Shown piece after piece: positions 32,970-41,422 of a stretch of 64,000 nucleotides of DNA; the first letter of the stretch is position 1, and each line of letters opens with the position of its first letter. Both the position numbers and the translations under genes were made by a program. Origin of the DNA: Ectobacillus sp042610425 (GTDB lineage Bacteria > Bacillota > Bacilli > Bacillales > Bacillaceae_G); NCBI RefSeq assembly GCF_042610425.1, contig NZ_JBGJZM010000001.1, positions 868,001 to 932,000 on the forward strand, in the 5' to 3' direction. The notes beneath the pieces were generated by a model that worked only from the letters and a program-made list of their open reading frames with translations, had not been told where the DNA came from and searched no databases.

Positions 32970-33719
32970 ATGAAAGGAATCATACAAGTGATCGGTTCCG
33001 TTACAATAGTAGTTGTTTTATGGTTTACACAAAAAGATGTTGTGATGGGTCCAACTCATATTGAAAAAGAAAAAATTGACTCAAAAAGTATTTTTCCTAC
33101 CTATTCTTCCACAATTACTCAAAAGGATGGAAACTATTATATCGTGAACAATGCCTCCTCTACTTTGGTACTAGTAAATAAGCAAAGACGTCTTCCGGAT
33201 GGATATGCTCCGAAGGATCTCATGATTCCAAACGTACGATTTAGCTATTCAGGTAACCGTGAAAAAATGAAACTACGAAGAGAAGCAGCAGCTCTACTTG
33301 AAAAACTATTTCAAAAAGCAGAATCAGAACAGGTTTATTTGTTTGCAGTTTCGGCTTATCGTTCTCATGAACGGCAACGTGCTCTTTATGAGTATTATGA
33401 ACAACGTGAGGGAAAAGAAGTAACAGCATTATATAGTGCATATCCTGGGACGAGTGAGCATGAAACAGGTTTAGCTGTGGATGTATCTTCACAGTCAATT
33501 GGCTTCCAATTAGATGCATCCTTTGAACAGACAAAGGAAGGGATATGGTTACGGGAGCATGCCAATGAATTTGGCTATATAATTCGGTATCCAAAAGATA
33601 AGACGGATCGTACAGGATACTCGTATGAACCATGGCATATTCGGTATATTGGAGTAGAATATGCCAAGCAAGTGTATGAAAAAGGACAAACATTAGAAGA
33701 AGCGATGCCTAATGAATAG
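32970..33719 (+). CDS. M15B D-alanyl-D-alanine carboxypeptidase (VanY/LdcB-like)
   Basis: 249-residue secreted or membrane-anchored peptidase with an N-terminal hydrophobic segment (~5-20). Zinc-site motifs are complete: SAYRSHERQ, SEHETGLAVDVS (SxHxxGxAxD) and EPWHIRYIG. It trims D-Ala from peptidoglycan stems or LD-links. ATG 32970 is set by AGGAGG 6-7 bases upstream. It follows spoIIP by 109 bases with no strong terminator between, so co-expression in sporulation is possible, but this is inference. Confidence 0.88.
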   Translation: MKGIIQVIGSVTIVVVLWFTQKDVVMGPTHIEKEKIDSKSIFPTYSSTITQKDGNYYIVNNASSTLVLVNKQRRLPDGYAPKDLMIPNVRFSYSGNREKMKLRREAAALLEKLFQKAESEQVYLFAVSAYRSHERQRALYEYYEQREGKEVTALYSAYPGTSEHETGLAVDVSSQSIGFQLDASFEQTKEGIWLREHANEFGYIIRYPKDKTDRTGYSYEPWHIRYIGVEYAKQVYEKGQTLEEAMPNE

Positions 33720-33896
33720 TCTACCTATCGATATTTCATGGATTAAGACGAATTTTAAAGGATTTTAAATGAATTTGGCGAATAGTGTATATGATTTGTC
33801 TAATTATATTGAAAGTAGCGCAAACCATTTGCTGTTAAAGCCTCTTTTTTTGGCATATATATCTCAGTAAGCACTTTCTTGAAAGAGGGTGAAGAA

Positions 33897-34322
33897 ATGG
33901 CAGGATGGATCATGTGGTTTATTCTATCTGGTATACTCATTATCGCAGAGATGGTAACACTTACATTTTATTTACTTTGGCTAGGAATTGGAGCGCTTGT
34001 CGGCGGATTGATTGCGTTAGTAGTACCAAATCTATGGATTCAAATTGTAGGTGCAGCACTTGTTAGTATTACACTGACACTTTTCACGAAGCCATTATTG
34101 CGCAGAATTCGATCAGAAAGACAGTATGATGATAGTGTAGAAAGTATCGTGGGGAAAATAGGTATTGTAACGAAAAATATTACAGAAGATAGCTTTGGAA
34201 TTGTAAAAATTAGCGGAGAAACATGGAGTGCTTCTGCCTCTGCTTCAATCGAAGTTGGAGAGAAAATCGTTGTTTTACAAAGAAAGAACACGATTTTAAT
34301 TGTAGGGAGGAAGGAATCATGA
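33897..34322 (+). CDS. NfeD-family membrane protein
   Basis: 141-residue protein with three N-terminal hydrophobic segments (~3-75) and a C-terminal OB-fold (~80-140, VGKIGIVTKNI...ETWSASASASIEVGEKIVVL). NfeD proteins pair with stomatin/flotillin proteins in membrane microdomains, and the paraslipin gene follows with a 4-base overlap (ATGA). ATG 33897 is preferred for the AGAGGGTGA upstream. Confidence 0.85.
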   Translation: MAGWIMWFILSGILIIAEMVTLTFYLLWLGIGALVGGLIALVVPNLWIQIVGAALVSITLTLFTKPLLRRIRSERQYDDSVESIVGKIGIVTKNITEDSFGIVKISGETWSASASASIEVGEKIVVLQRKNTILIVGRKES

Positions 34323-35254
34323 TTGGGACGATATTGTCAATTATATTATTAGTTCTTGTAGTCGTATTTGCGGCTCTTTCAGTTAAAATTATACCTCAGC
34401 AGCAAGTAGGGGTTGTTGAACGTCTTGGACGATTTCACCGAACAATGTCTGCCGGGTTAAACATTTTAATTCCAATTATTGATCATGTTCGTATTTATCA
34501 CGATTTGCGAATTCAACAGACCAATGTACCACCTCAAAAAGTAATTACAAAGGATAATGTTCAAGTTGAAATTGATACCATTATATTTTATCAAATTATT
34601 GATCCGGAGCGAGCTACATATGGAATATCTAATTACTCATTAGGGGTACGGAATGTAACGACTGCTACGATGCGACAAATACTTGGGAATATGGAGTTAG
34701 ATGAAACTTTGTCTGGCCGTGAAAAAATTTCAACAGAAATACGGCTTGCCTTAGATGAAGCAACTGAAAAATGGGGCGTTCGTATTGAACGGGTAGAAGT
34801 GGTTGATATTAATCCTCCAAAAGACGTACAAGTTTCCATGGAAAAGCAAATGAAAGCAGAGCGTAACAAACGTGCGATTATTTTGGAAGCAGAAGCAGCA
34901 AAACAAGATATTGTACTTCGTGCGGAAGGGGATAAGCAAAGTAATATTTTACGAGCAGAAGGGGACCGAGAAGCTCGCATTCGTGAAGCTGAGGGGGTTC
35001 GTCAAGCCCGTGAATTAGAAGCGATTGGTCAATCAAAAGCTATTGAAATTATAGCGCTTGCTGAGCAAAATCGTATTAAGCTTTTATCTGAGGCTGGTAT
35101 ATCTGAAAATGTTTTAGCCTATCAATCATTTGAAGCACTGCAAGAAATTGCAAAAGGATCCGCGAATAAGGTATTTCTCCCAATTAAAGCTGTTGATACA
35201 CTTGGAAGTCTGGGAGCAATCGGTGAAATATTTAGGGAAAAGAAGAGTGAATAA
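34319..35254 (+). CDS. SPFH/band 7 paraslipin (QmcA-like)
   Basis: 311-residue stomatin-like protein: N-terminal transmembrane helix (~4-22), SPFH domain (~23-190; QVGVVERLGRFHRTMSAGLNILIP), a charged coiled coil rich in EAE/AEGDKQ (~180-255) and a short C-terminal tail. Expected to oligomerise at the membrane with NfeD and affect membrane protein quality control or microdomains. ATG 34319 has GGGAGGAAGG upstream; longer frames are artefacts. Terminated by a strong bidirectional hairpin. Confidence 0.88.
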   Translation: MIGTILSIILLVLVVVFAALSVKIIPQQQVGVVERLGRFHRTMSAGLNILIPIIDHVRIYHDLRIQQTNVPPQKVITKDNVQVEIDTIIFYQIIDPERATYGISNYSLGVRNVTTATMRQILGNMELDETLSGREKISTEIRLALDEATEKWGVRIERVEVVDINPPKDVQVSMEKQMKAERNKRAIILEAEAAKQDIVLRAEGDKQSNILRAEGDREARIREAEGVRQARELEAIGQSKAIEIIALAEQNRIKLLSEAGISENVLAYQSFEALQEIAKGSANKVFLPIKAVDTLGSLGAIGEIFREKKSE

Positions 35255-35265
35255 AGATGGGATAT

Positions 35266-35304
35266 AATAAAGTGAACCTCCATTTGTGGGGGTTCACTTT
35301 ATTT
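35266..35304. terminator. Bidirectional terminator
   Basis: AATAAAGTGAACC / GGTTCACTTTATT stem shared by the paraslipin gene and the convergent GNAT gene. Confidence 0.8.
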
Positions 35305-35313
35305 AGTTGTCTT

Positions 35314-36093
35314 TCATCGATACATTGTCCACATTCCAATATCTTCAAAACCAAGTTGTTTGTAGATTCGTCCTGCGGCAGGATTGTCATAAAATAGGCA
35401 AAGTGTTTTTCCATCGGTTATTAAATCTACTATAATTTTTTCAACTACAGATGAAGCGAATCCTTTCTTACGAAAACTAGGATCTGTACAAACGCCAACA
35501 ATCATTGCAGATTGTGAATTCTCCGCTGTTGTTGAAGCACATGATACAATATTTCCATCAACTTCTATGTAATACGTTCTTCCGGTTTTATTTTCGATAG
35601 TTTGAATTAGCATCGTTCTCGATTCTTTCGTAATATAAAATTCCTTGATTTTTTCGCGAAGTCTAATAATTTGATCTACTTCTCGCAAGCTTGCTAACTG
35701 TACTTGACTTTGTGTTTCTGGGAAAATGATGTTCCGACATTCGGAAAAATAAGTATCTATTTTCTTTTTCTTTTCTAATACAGGAAGAAATCCCTCAAAT
35801 TTTTCAATTATATTTGTTTTTCCAGATAATGTAGTGACGGAATAATCCTTAATACATGACACAAATCCTTCAACATCAAAATTTCCCTTACCGTACGGAA
35901 TAAAAGATTGGTGATACCGTAATAAAACAGCACGTAAATTCCCATCTGTTGTAAAATCTCCCCAAATCTCTTGGAATTCACTCTCATAACCGTATGCCTC
36001 TATATCACCAATTATAAATAAATTATAGGCTTGTTCTTCCTGTAGGAGTGCTTGGACTATTTCATGATCTTTTTGCATTAGTTTTCGAATCAT
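35314..36093 (-). CDS. GNAT-family N-acetyltransferase
   Basis: 259-residue protein with a divergent N-terminal half and a C-terminal GNAT fold: IVGVCTDPSFRKKGFASSVVEKII is the acetyl-CoA-binding motif A (R/Q-x-x-G-x-G/A variant RKKGFA), followed by LFYDNPAAGRIYKQLGFEDIG (motif B). Two-domain length fits the YesJ/GNAT2-like group. Substrate unknown. Monocistronic. Confidence 0.82.
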   Translation of the reverse strand: MIRKLMQKDHEIVQALLQEEQAYNLFIIGDIEAYGYESEFQEIWGDFTTDGNLRAVLLRYHQSFIPYGKGNFDVEGFVSCIKDYSVTTLSGKTNIIEKFEGFLPVLEKKKKIDTYFSECRNIIFPETQSQVQLASLREVDQIIRLREKIKEFYITKESRTMLIQTIENKTGRTYYIEVDGNIVSCASTTAENSQSAMIVGVCTDPSFRKKGFASSVVEKIIVDLITDGKTLCLFYDNPAAGRIYKQLGFEDIGMWTMYR

Positions 36094-36221
36094 CGTTTCA
36101 CCTCATTACTATAAGAATTATATCAATTTTATGATAACTATACGCGTACTACAACATTTTTATGTTTAGTTCTAGCATTTTCGGAAAAACTAGGAAAAGA
36201 ATAGAGAAGGAGGAATTGCTA

Positions 36222-36623
36222 GTGGATCATCCCATTCAAGGATTAATGAGAGCGACTATGGAAAATTTGAAAGAAATGGTAGATGTAAATACGATTGTTG
36301 GAGAGCCGGTAGAAACAAAAGATGGGGGTATTGTTCTTACAGTTTCAAAAGTTGCATTTGGGTTTGGTGCTGGTGGTAGCGATTATGCAACAGATAGTGG
36401 GAGTAACCGTCGTGAAAATCCTGCCTTTGGTGGTGGAAGTGCAGGGGGAGTATCCATAACACCAGTTGCCTTTCTTGTTGTAAACAAAGAGGGAGTGAAC
36501 ATCCTACATCTTCAAAATACAACGCATTTAATGGAGAAGGCGATTGAATTAGCCCCTCAAACACTCGATAAACTACAATCTATCTTTAAGAAAAAAGAGA
36601 AAGAAGCATCCTCAACAGAATGA
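36222..36623 (+). CDS. gerW: Sporulation protein YtfJ/GerW
   Basis: 133-residue spore protein (PF09579). Core motif MENLKEMVDVNTIVGEPVE, VSKVAFGFGAGGSDY, Gly-rich FGGGSAGGVSITPVAFLVV and NTTHLMEKAIELAP. In B. subtilis the homologue is forespore-expressed and required for L-alanine germination. GTG 36222 with AGGAGG 9 bases upstream gives the family length; the longer frame from 36162 is rejected. Confidence 0.88.
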   Translation: MDHPIQGLMRATMENLKEMVDVNTIVGEPVETKDGGIVLTVSKVAFGFGAGGSDYATDSGSNRRENPAFGGGSAGGVSITPVAFLVVNKEGVNILHLQNTTHLMEKAIELAPQTLDKLQSIFKKKEKEASSTE

Positions 36624-36934
36624 CAGCATCATAATGAATAAAAAGAAATAATGGTTTAGCATATTTTCGTTCTCATTATTTTCTACTGGACCGTTCTTAA
36701 AAATCTTGGAAATTCAAGATTTTTAGCAATGGTCTATTTGTTATTAAACAGCTATTTTCAGTGAACTGAATAGATATTTATTTTACGTTTTACCACATGT
36801 AACTTTTTTGTAATAAATATAAATAAAATGTAATGGTAATATGTAGTTATTTTCGGACGTTTTCCTATGTTTCTAAAAATTTTCATGATAAAATAAGTCG
36901 TACTAATTATATTATACAAAGGTGGCTAGGTGCT
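36624..36934. other. Intergenic region after gerW
   Basis: Contains the AAAAATCTTG/CAAGATTTTT hairpin (36699-36724), a likely gerW terminator, then AT-rich sequence leading to the next gene. Nothing else recognised. Confidence 0.6.
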
Positions 36935-37711
36935 TTGTCTGGAGGATCTGACCAAATAAAAGATATTATTTATATTAATGGAGATCGACGAAATCATTGT
37001 TATCTTTCGTCAGGCATAACGTTTCGGGAATTTGCTAATAATAATCCATCTCCACTTCATAACGTCCTTCTGCTGAAGCACAAATTTGAATGGACAGATT
37101 TCAATTACCACACTCTTCTCGAGTATGTCGAGGAAGAGAATATTCCAAAGTTGATTGCTGCAGATACTGAACAATTCGGTGAGTTTTGTTGGATTGACTT
37201 TGACGATGTGAATGATTTAGATGAGCTAGATGCTATGGAAATTGCTGAACTGCTATATTTAGCTCATAAAAAAGAACCAATTGTAAAACCCTTTTTCCCA
37301 TTACTTAAAAATAAATTCGTTTATTTATCGCATGAAGACGGCTGGTTTAATAAAGTGTATTATCGAAGACAGCAGGATATGGCAGGTCTATTAAGTAAAG
37401 TTATACCATATAAGCTAGGTTCTTTCGGAAAGAAACGTCGCATGCTATTTCAAAAAACGAAGATTTATCCTGCTGTAACAAAAGAAATTGCACTTCGGCT
37501 GTTGCCCTTAACTGAGGATGGGCTACTAATTGATTTGCATAATAAGGTAGAAACAAAACGGGGATTGGAAATTCCAGTTTATGTAATTGGTTCTTTTACA
37601 AATATGGACGAAATTATGGAAAGTTTGGTTGAATTGAAAGAAGAAGCTAGTGAGAAAGCTGTCTTGTTTTTTGATAGAAAAGAGCAGGAGTGGATATGGG
37701 AAAGTGAGTAA
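36935..37711 (+). CDS. Conserved hypothetical protein (258 aa)
   Basis: Soluble, mixed-fold protein without signal peptide or membrane segments. I place the start at TTG 36935 (MSGGSDQIKD) because AAAGGTGG lies 8 bases upstream; the frame is open further upstream to 36833 but without a site, and a TATATTATAC -10-like string lies in between. Acidic stretch DFDDVNDLDELDAME near the middle. No catalytic motif recognised, no function proposed. A terminator begins at its stop codon. Confidence 0.65.
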   Translation: MSGGSDQIKDIIYINGDRRNHCYLSSGITFREFANNNPSPLHNVLLLKHKFEWTDFNYHTLLEYVEEENIPKLIAADTEQFGEFCWIDFDDVNDLDELDAMEIAELLYLAHKKEPIVKPFFPLLKNKFVYLSHEDGWFNKVYYRRQQDMAGLLSKVIPYKLGSFGKKRRMLFQKTKIYPAVTKEIALRLLPLTEDGLLIDLHNKVETKRGLEIPVYVIGSFTNMDEIMESLVELKEEASEKAVLFFDRKEQEWIWESE

Positions 37712-37738
37712 AAAAACTTGACATCGTCAAGTTTTTTT
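37711..37738 (+). terminator. Terminator
   Basis: AAAAAACTTGAC / GTCAAGTTTTTT, loop of 3-4, right at the stop codon of the preceding gene. Confidence 0.85.
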
Positions 37739-37762
37739 ACTTGTGGAAGGGAGTGAACAAAT

Positions 37763-38065
37763 ATGAACAGACTGCTTTTACAACTTGGGTTAGTAAGTAT
37801 AGTACTTGTAGCTGTTGTCATTGGAACGAGACCATCTCTACAAACATTTTCCCGTGAATTAGCAGCGAAATATGGTGTTATATGTGAAGAAACACAATTT
37901 ACTTGCAGAGAGGGTAAGGAAAACATTGAAATTACGGGCACGACTATACATAATGGTGTATTCTTTACAACGATTCGTCAAACATTTAAAATGAGTGATA
38001 ATCAGATTAAAGTAGCTTCAGGATTTGGAATGTTAGGTACCTTTTGGCGAATTACGATGATGTAG
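37763..38065 (+). CDS. Small secreted or membrane-anchored hypothetical protein
   Basis: 100-residue protein with an N-terminal hydrophobic helix (~4-21) and a ~75-residue extracytoplasmic beta-rich domain containing two Cys (VICEETQFTCREGK) that could form a disulphide. GGAAGGGAG is 8-9 bases upstream of the ATG. Family not recognised. Confidence 0.6.
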   Translation: MNRLLLQLGLVSIVLVAVVIGTRPSLQTFSRELAAKYGVICEETQFTCREGKENIEITGTTIHNGVFFTTIRQTFKMSDNQIKVASGFGMLGTFWRITMM

Positions 38066-38210
38066 TTTTACTAAATAGTAAAGAAGCAGGGCTTGTTTAG
38101 GAATGAGACTATTCTTAAAATAGGTCCTGTTTTGTTTTTTAGCGTACGAGGAAAACGACTTCCATTTGTTGAATATGTATAAAAATTACATATAAGGAGG
38201 TTTTGTGTAA

Positions 38211-38900
38211 GTGAATTCCTTTAGTTGGAGCAAAAGTGTACAAAAAAAGTGGGATAAACAGGCCGTTGAATGGAATGAAAAAAGTAAGGAAATGTGGAAT
38301 GCAGGCAGTAGAAGCGGTATTCTTCCTTTTTTTCAAACGTATGTTTCTGAAGGTGCGACGATTCTGGATGCGGGTTGCGGCGATGGATATGGATCATTCT
38401 ATTTTAGTAACAATGGATATCGAGTTTACGGCGTAGACATTTCTACTCAAATGATTGAATATGCAGATACTCGTACTCACCATGCCAAACTTTCATTTAT
38501 ACAAGCAGACATAGCAGCTTTGCCCTATGAAACCGAAACATTTGATGCAATTATTGCTGTTAACTCTCTGGAATGGGTAGAACGCCCGTTAGTTGTTCTA
38601 CGTGAACTAAAACGTGTCCTGAAACCGGAAGGATATATCTGTGTGGCTATATTAGGTCCAACCGCTGCTCCGCGTGTAAATAGCTATCGTAGATTATATG
38701 AAGAATCTGTTGTATGTAATACAATGATGCCATGGGAATTTGAAATGTTAGCAAAGGAAAACGGATTTTCGATTGTAGATGGGAAGGGCGTATATAAACG
38801 TGATGTGGATGAAGAGTTAATCGAGGATTTACCACATACACTTAAACAGGCACTGTCATTTATGTGGATTACGATGTTACAATATAATAAGGAGCATTAA
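38211..38900 (+). CDS. Class I SAM-dependent methyltransferase
   Basis: 229-residue Rossmann-fold methyltransferase: SAM motif I ILDAGCGDGYGSFYF (~51-65), motif II VYGVDIS, and IIAVNSLEWVERPLVVLRELKRVLKPEGY (UbiE/methyltransferase type 11 pattern). Substrate unknown. GTG start with AAGGAGG about 10 bases upstream. Monocistronic, ended by a strong hairpin. Confidence 0.88.
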   Translation: MNSFSWSKSVQKKWDKQAVEWNEKSKEMWNAGSRSGILPFFQTYVSEGATILDAGCGDGYGSFYFSNNGYRVYGVDISTQMIEYADTRTHHAKLSFIQADIAALPYETETFDAIIAVNSLEWVERPLVVLRELKRVLKPEGYICVAILGPTAAPRVNSYRRLYEESVVCNTMMPWEFEMLAKENGFSIVDGKGVYKRDVDEELIEDLPHTLKQALSFMWITMLQYNKEH

Positions 38901-38920
38901 AAAGGTAAACAATTTGTGAA

Positions 38921-38952
38921 AGAAGACCAGTGGATAGTCCACTGGTCTTCTT
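38921..38952. terminator. Bidirectional terminator
   Basis: GAAGACCAGTGGA / TCCACTGGTCTTC perfect 13-bp stem between convergent genes. Confidence 0.8.
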
Positions 38953-38962
38953 CTAGTTCGAA

Positions 38963-39262
38963 CTATTCTCTATGATCGTGGCAATCTTGGAAAAATCCAG
39001 CAGGAGCAACTGCGTTTACTTTGTTAGCTGCAATGCGAACAAGACCCGGAAAACCGTTGAAATTTGATAGAAGTACGTTGCCATTTTGGAATCCTTCAAA
39101 AATGCCGCGTGCAGGACGACGATCGTCATATTGCAACACAACTGGAGTTCCAGGACTGAGAGTACGTAAGAAGCGAGCAATACTGTTGTCATCGTTATAA
39201 TTAGTGTTTGTGTTGCCATAATTATTTCCATAACCGCAGCCGCTATTAAAACCATAACTCAT
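38963..39262 (-). CDS. Probable spore-associated protein, MSYGFNSG start (99 aa)
   Basis: N-terminal Gly/Asn/Tyr-rich segment (MSYGFNSGCGYGNNYGNTNT) followed by a compact ~65-residue domain (SIARFLRTLSPGTPVVLQYDD...GNVLLSNFNGFPGLVRIAANKVNAVAP) that reads like a small beta-barrel. The first eight residues equal those of the yjcZ-type peptide at 29914. AAGGGGGTG precedes the ATG, and AC-N17-CATAGGATG (one off CATANNNTA) lies about 25 bases upstream of it. Spore coat/exosporium location is inferred from composition and promoter, not from a recognised family. Confidence 0.6.
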   Translation of the reverse strand: MSYGFNSGCGYGNNYGNTNTNYNDDNSIARFLRTLSPGTPVVLQYDDRRPARGIFEGFQNGNVLLSNFNGFPGLVRIAANKVNAVAPAGFFQDCHDHRE

Positions 39263-39287
39263 TGTTCTTCACCCCCTTATCTACTTA

Positions 39288-39315
39288 CATCCTATGCTTG
39301 TCTAGAAGAATCGGT
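39288..39315 (-). promoter_or_regulatory. SigK-like promoter, one mismatch
   Basis: On minus AC, 17 bases, CATAGGATG then TAAG; eighth-position T kept, ninth is G instead of A. Confidence 0.4.
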
Positions 39316-39545
39316 GTACATAGCAACTGCGGATTTTTTATAAAAACTAGATTGGGATGGTAACTTATTAAAAGAGGAAAAGAGGGGAATTTATAAGAGG
39401 AAGCATAGGGTATGCATATAATTATAAAAATAACGAATATTTTAAGAAAAATAGATGATAATGTTCATTTTTTATCCGATGGAATGTGCGTATTTTCCTG
39501 AAAACTGATACAATAGACAGTAGAAAACAAGAGGAGTGAAGTTTG

Positions 39546-41234
39546 ATGGCAACCGTTTCTTCAGTGAAATCTGATATTGAAATTGCACAAGAAGCAAAGA
39601 TGAAAGGTATATATGAAATAGCAGAACAATTAGATATCAAGGAATCAGAGCTAGAACCTTATGGACACTATAAAGCGAAATTATCGCTTAATATATTAAA
39701 ACGTCTGGAACAAAAGCCAGATGGGAAAGTTATTCTTGTAACTGCTATTAATCCAACCGCTGCTGGAGAAGGAAAATCAACGGTAACAGTAGGACTTGGG
39801 CAAGCCATGCATCATATTGGTAAAAAGGCAGTTATTGCGCTTCGAGAACCTTCTCTAGGTCCGACGATGGGGATTAAGGGTGGAGCAGCAGGAGGTGGCT
39901 ATTCACAAGTCGTTCCTATGGAGGATATTAATTTACACTTCACAGGAGATATTCATGCTATTACTACTGCAAATAATGCGTTAGCTGCGTTGCTAGATAA
40001 TCATATCCAACAAGGAAATGAACTTGAAATCGATACACGTAAAATTGTATGGAAACGTTGTGTAGATTTAAACGACCGTGCTCTTCGTAACGTAATTATT
40101 GGTCTGGGTGGACCAATGCAAGGAGTTCCTCGTGAAGAAAGCTTTGACATTACGGTTGCTTCCGAAATCATGGCTGTTTTTTGCTTAGCAAAGGATCTTC
40201 ATGATTTAAAGGAGCGACTATCACATATTGTGATAGCTTATAACAAACACAATGAGCCTGTTACAGTAAAAGATCTTGCTGTAGAAGGGGCACTAGCTTT
40301 ACTATTAAAGGATGCAATCAAGCCAAATCTTGTGCAAACGTTAGAACACACTCCTGCTATTATACATGGAGGTCCATTTGCAAATATTGCACACGGCTGT
40401 AATAGTATTCTTGCGACAAAAATGGCTGCAAAGCTTGGCGAATATGTGATTACAGAGGCTGGATTTGGTGCGGATCTAGGAGCGGAGAAATTTCTCAATA
40501 TTAAAGCTAGAACAGCAGGAATTAAACCAGCTGCTGTTGTAATTGTTGCAACGATTCGTGCATTGAAAATGCACGGTGGTGTCAAGAAAGAGCAGTTACA
40601 TGAAGAAAATGTAGAAGCACTTAAGCTCGGAATTGAGAATTTACATAAGCACATTGAAACGATTCAATCATTCGGGTTGCCATTTGTTATTGCAATGAAT
40701 CGTTTTGTAACCGATACAAAAGAGGAATTAGCATGGTTGAAAGAATGGTGTAAACAAAATTCCTATGAAATAGCGTTAACAGAAGTGTGGGAAAAAGGTG
40801 GAAAAGGAGGAATTGAGCTCGCTGAAAAGGTACTTCATAGCATAGAAGAAAAAGAAAATCATTTTGCCCCTCTTTATACGCTAATTCAACCACTAGAAGA
40901 AAAAATACGTATAGTTGCACAAAAGGTATATGGAGCAGACGATGTTCAATTCACATTGAAAGCAAAAAAACAACTTCAGCAATTTACAGAGCAAGGATGG
41001 AGTAACTTACCGATTTGCATGGCAAAAACTCAGTATTCCTTATCTGATGATCCAAGTAAACTTGGGCGCCCTAATCATTTCATCATCACTGTGCGGGAGT
41101 TAAAACCTTCCATTGGAGCAGGATTCATTGTAGCTCTCACAGGTTCAGTACTTACCATGCCAGGTCTTCCTAAGCAGCCTACTGCACTGAAAATGGATGT
41201 TGATGATAATGGGAAAGCGAGCGGGTTATTTTAA
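39546..41234 (+). CDS. fhs: Formate--tetrahydrofolate ligase
   Basis: 562-residue 10-formyl-THF synthetase: formate + ATP + THF to 10-formyl-THF in one-carbon metabolism. P-loop NPTAAGEGKSTVTVGL, EPSLGPTMGIKGGAAGGGYSQV and GGPFANIAHGCNS are intact, and the C-terminus TGSVLTMPGLPKQPTA is typical. ATG 39546 after GAGGAGTG. Monocistronic with a terminator; length normal. Confidence 0.96.
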   Translation: MATVSSVKSDIEIAQEAKMKGIYEIAEQLDIKESELEPYGHYKAKLSLNILKRLEQKPDGKVILVTAINPTAAGEGKSTVTVGLGQAMHHIGKKAVIALREPSLGPTMGIKGGAAGGGYSQVVPMEDINLHFTGDIHAITTANNALAALLDNHIQQGNELEIDTRKIVWKRCVDLNDRALRNVIIGLGGPMQGVPREESFDITVASEIMAVFCLAKDLHDLKERLSHIVIAYNKHNEPVTVKDLAVEGALALLLKDAIKPNLVQTLEHTPAIIHGGPFANIAHGCNSILATKMAAKLGEYVITEAGFGADLGAEKFLNIKARTAGIKPAAVVIVATIRALKMHGGVKKEQLHEENVEALKLGIENLHKHIETIQSFGLPFVIAMNRFVTDTKEELAWLKEWCKQNSYEIALTEVWEKGGKGGIELAEKVLHSIEEKENHFAPLYTLIQPLEEKIRIVAQKVYGADDVQFTLKAKKQLQQFTEQGWSNLPICMAKTQYSLSDDPSKLGRPNHFIITVRELKPSIGAGFIVALTGSVLTMPGLPKQPTALKMDVDDNGKASGLF

Positions 41235-41242
41235 TAATGGGC

Positions 41243-41284
41243 AAAAAGGACTGTTACAGCTATTATGCTATGCAGTCCTTTTGA
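41243..41284 (+). terminator. Terminator after fhs
   Basis: AAAAGGACTG / CAGTCCTTTT with a 19-base loop. Confidence 0.65.
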
Positions 41285-41422
41285 TTATTAAAGAGAGTCG
41301 TGTAGCATATACAATCATCCTATGGTACAATTCATACAGTTTGATACACTATGTTTTCTGGACAAAAATAGGATAAAGACGAACTTAGAATGATGCAAGG
41401 ATATAGAAAAAGGAGAAATAAA

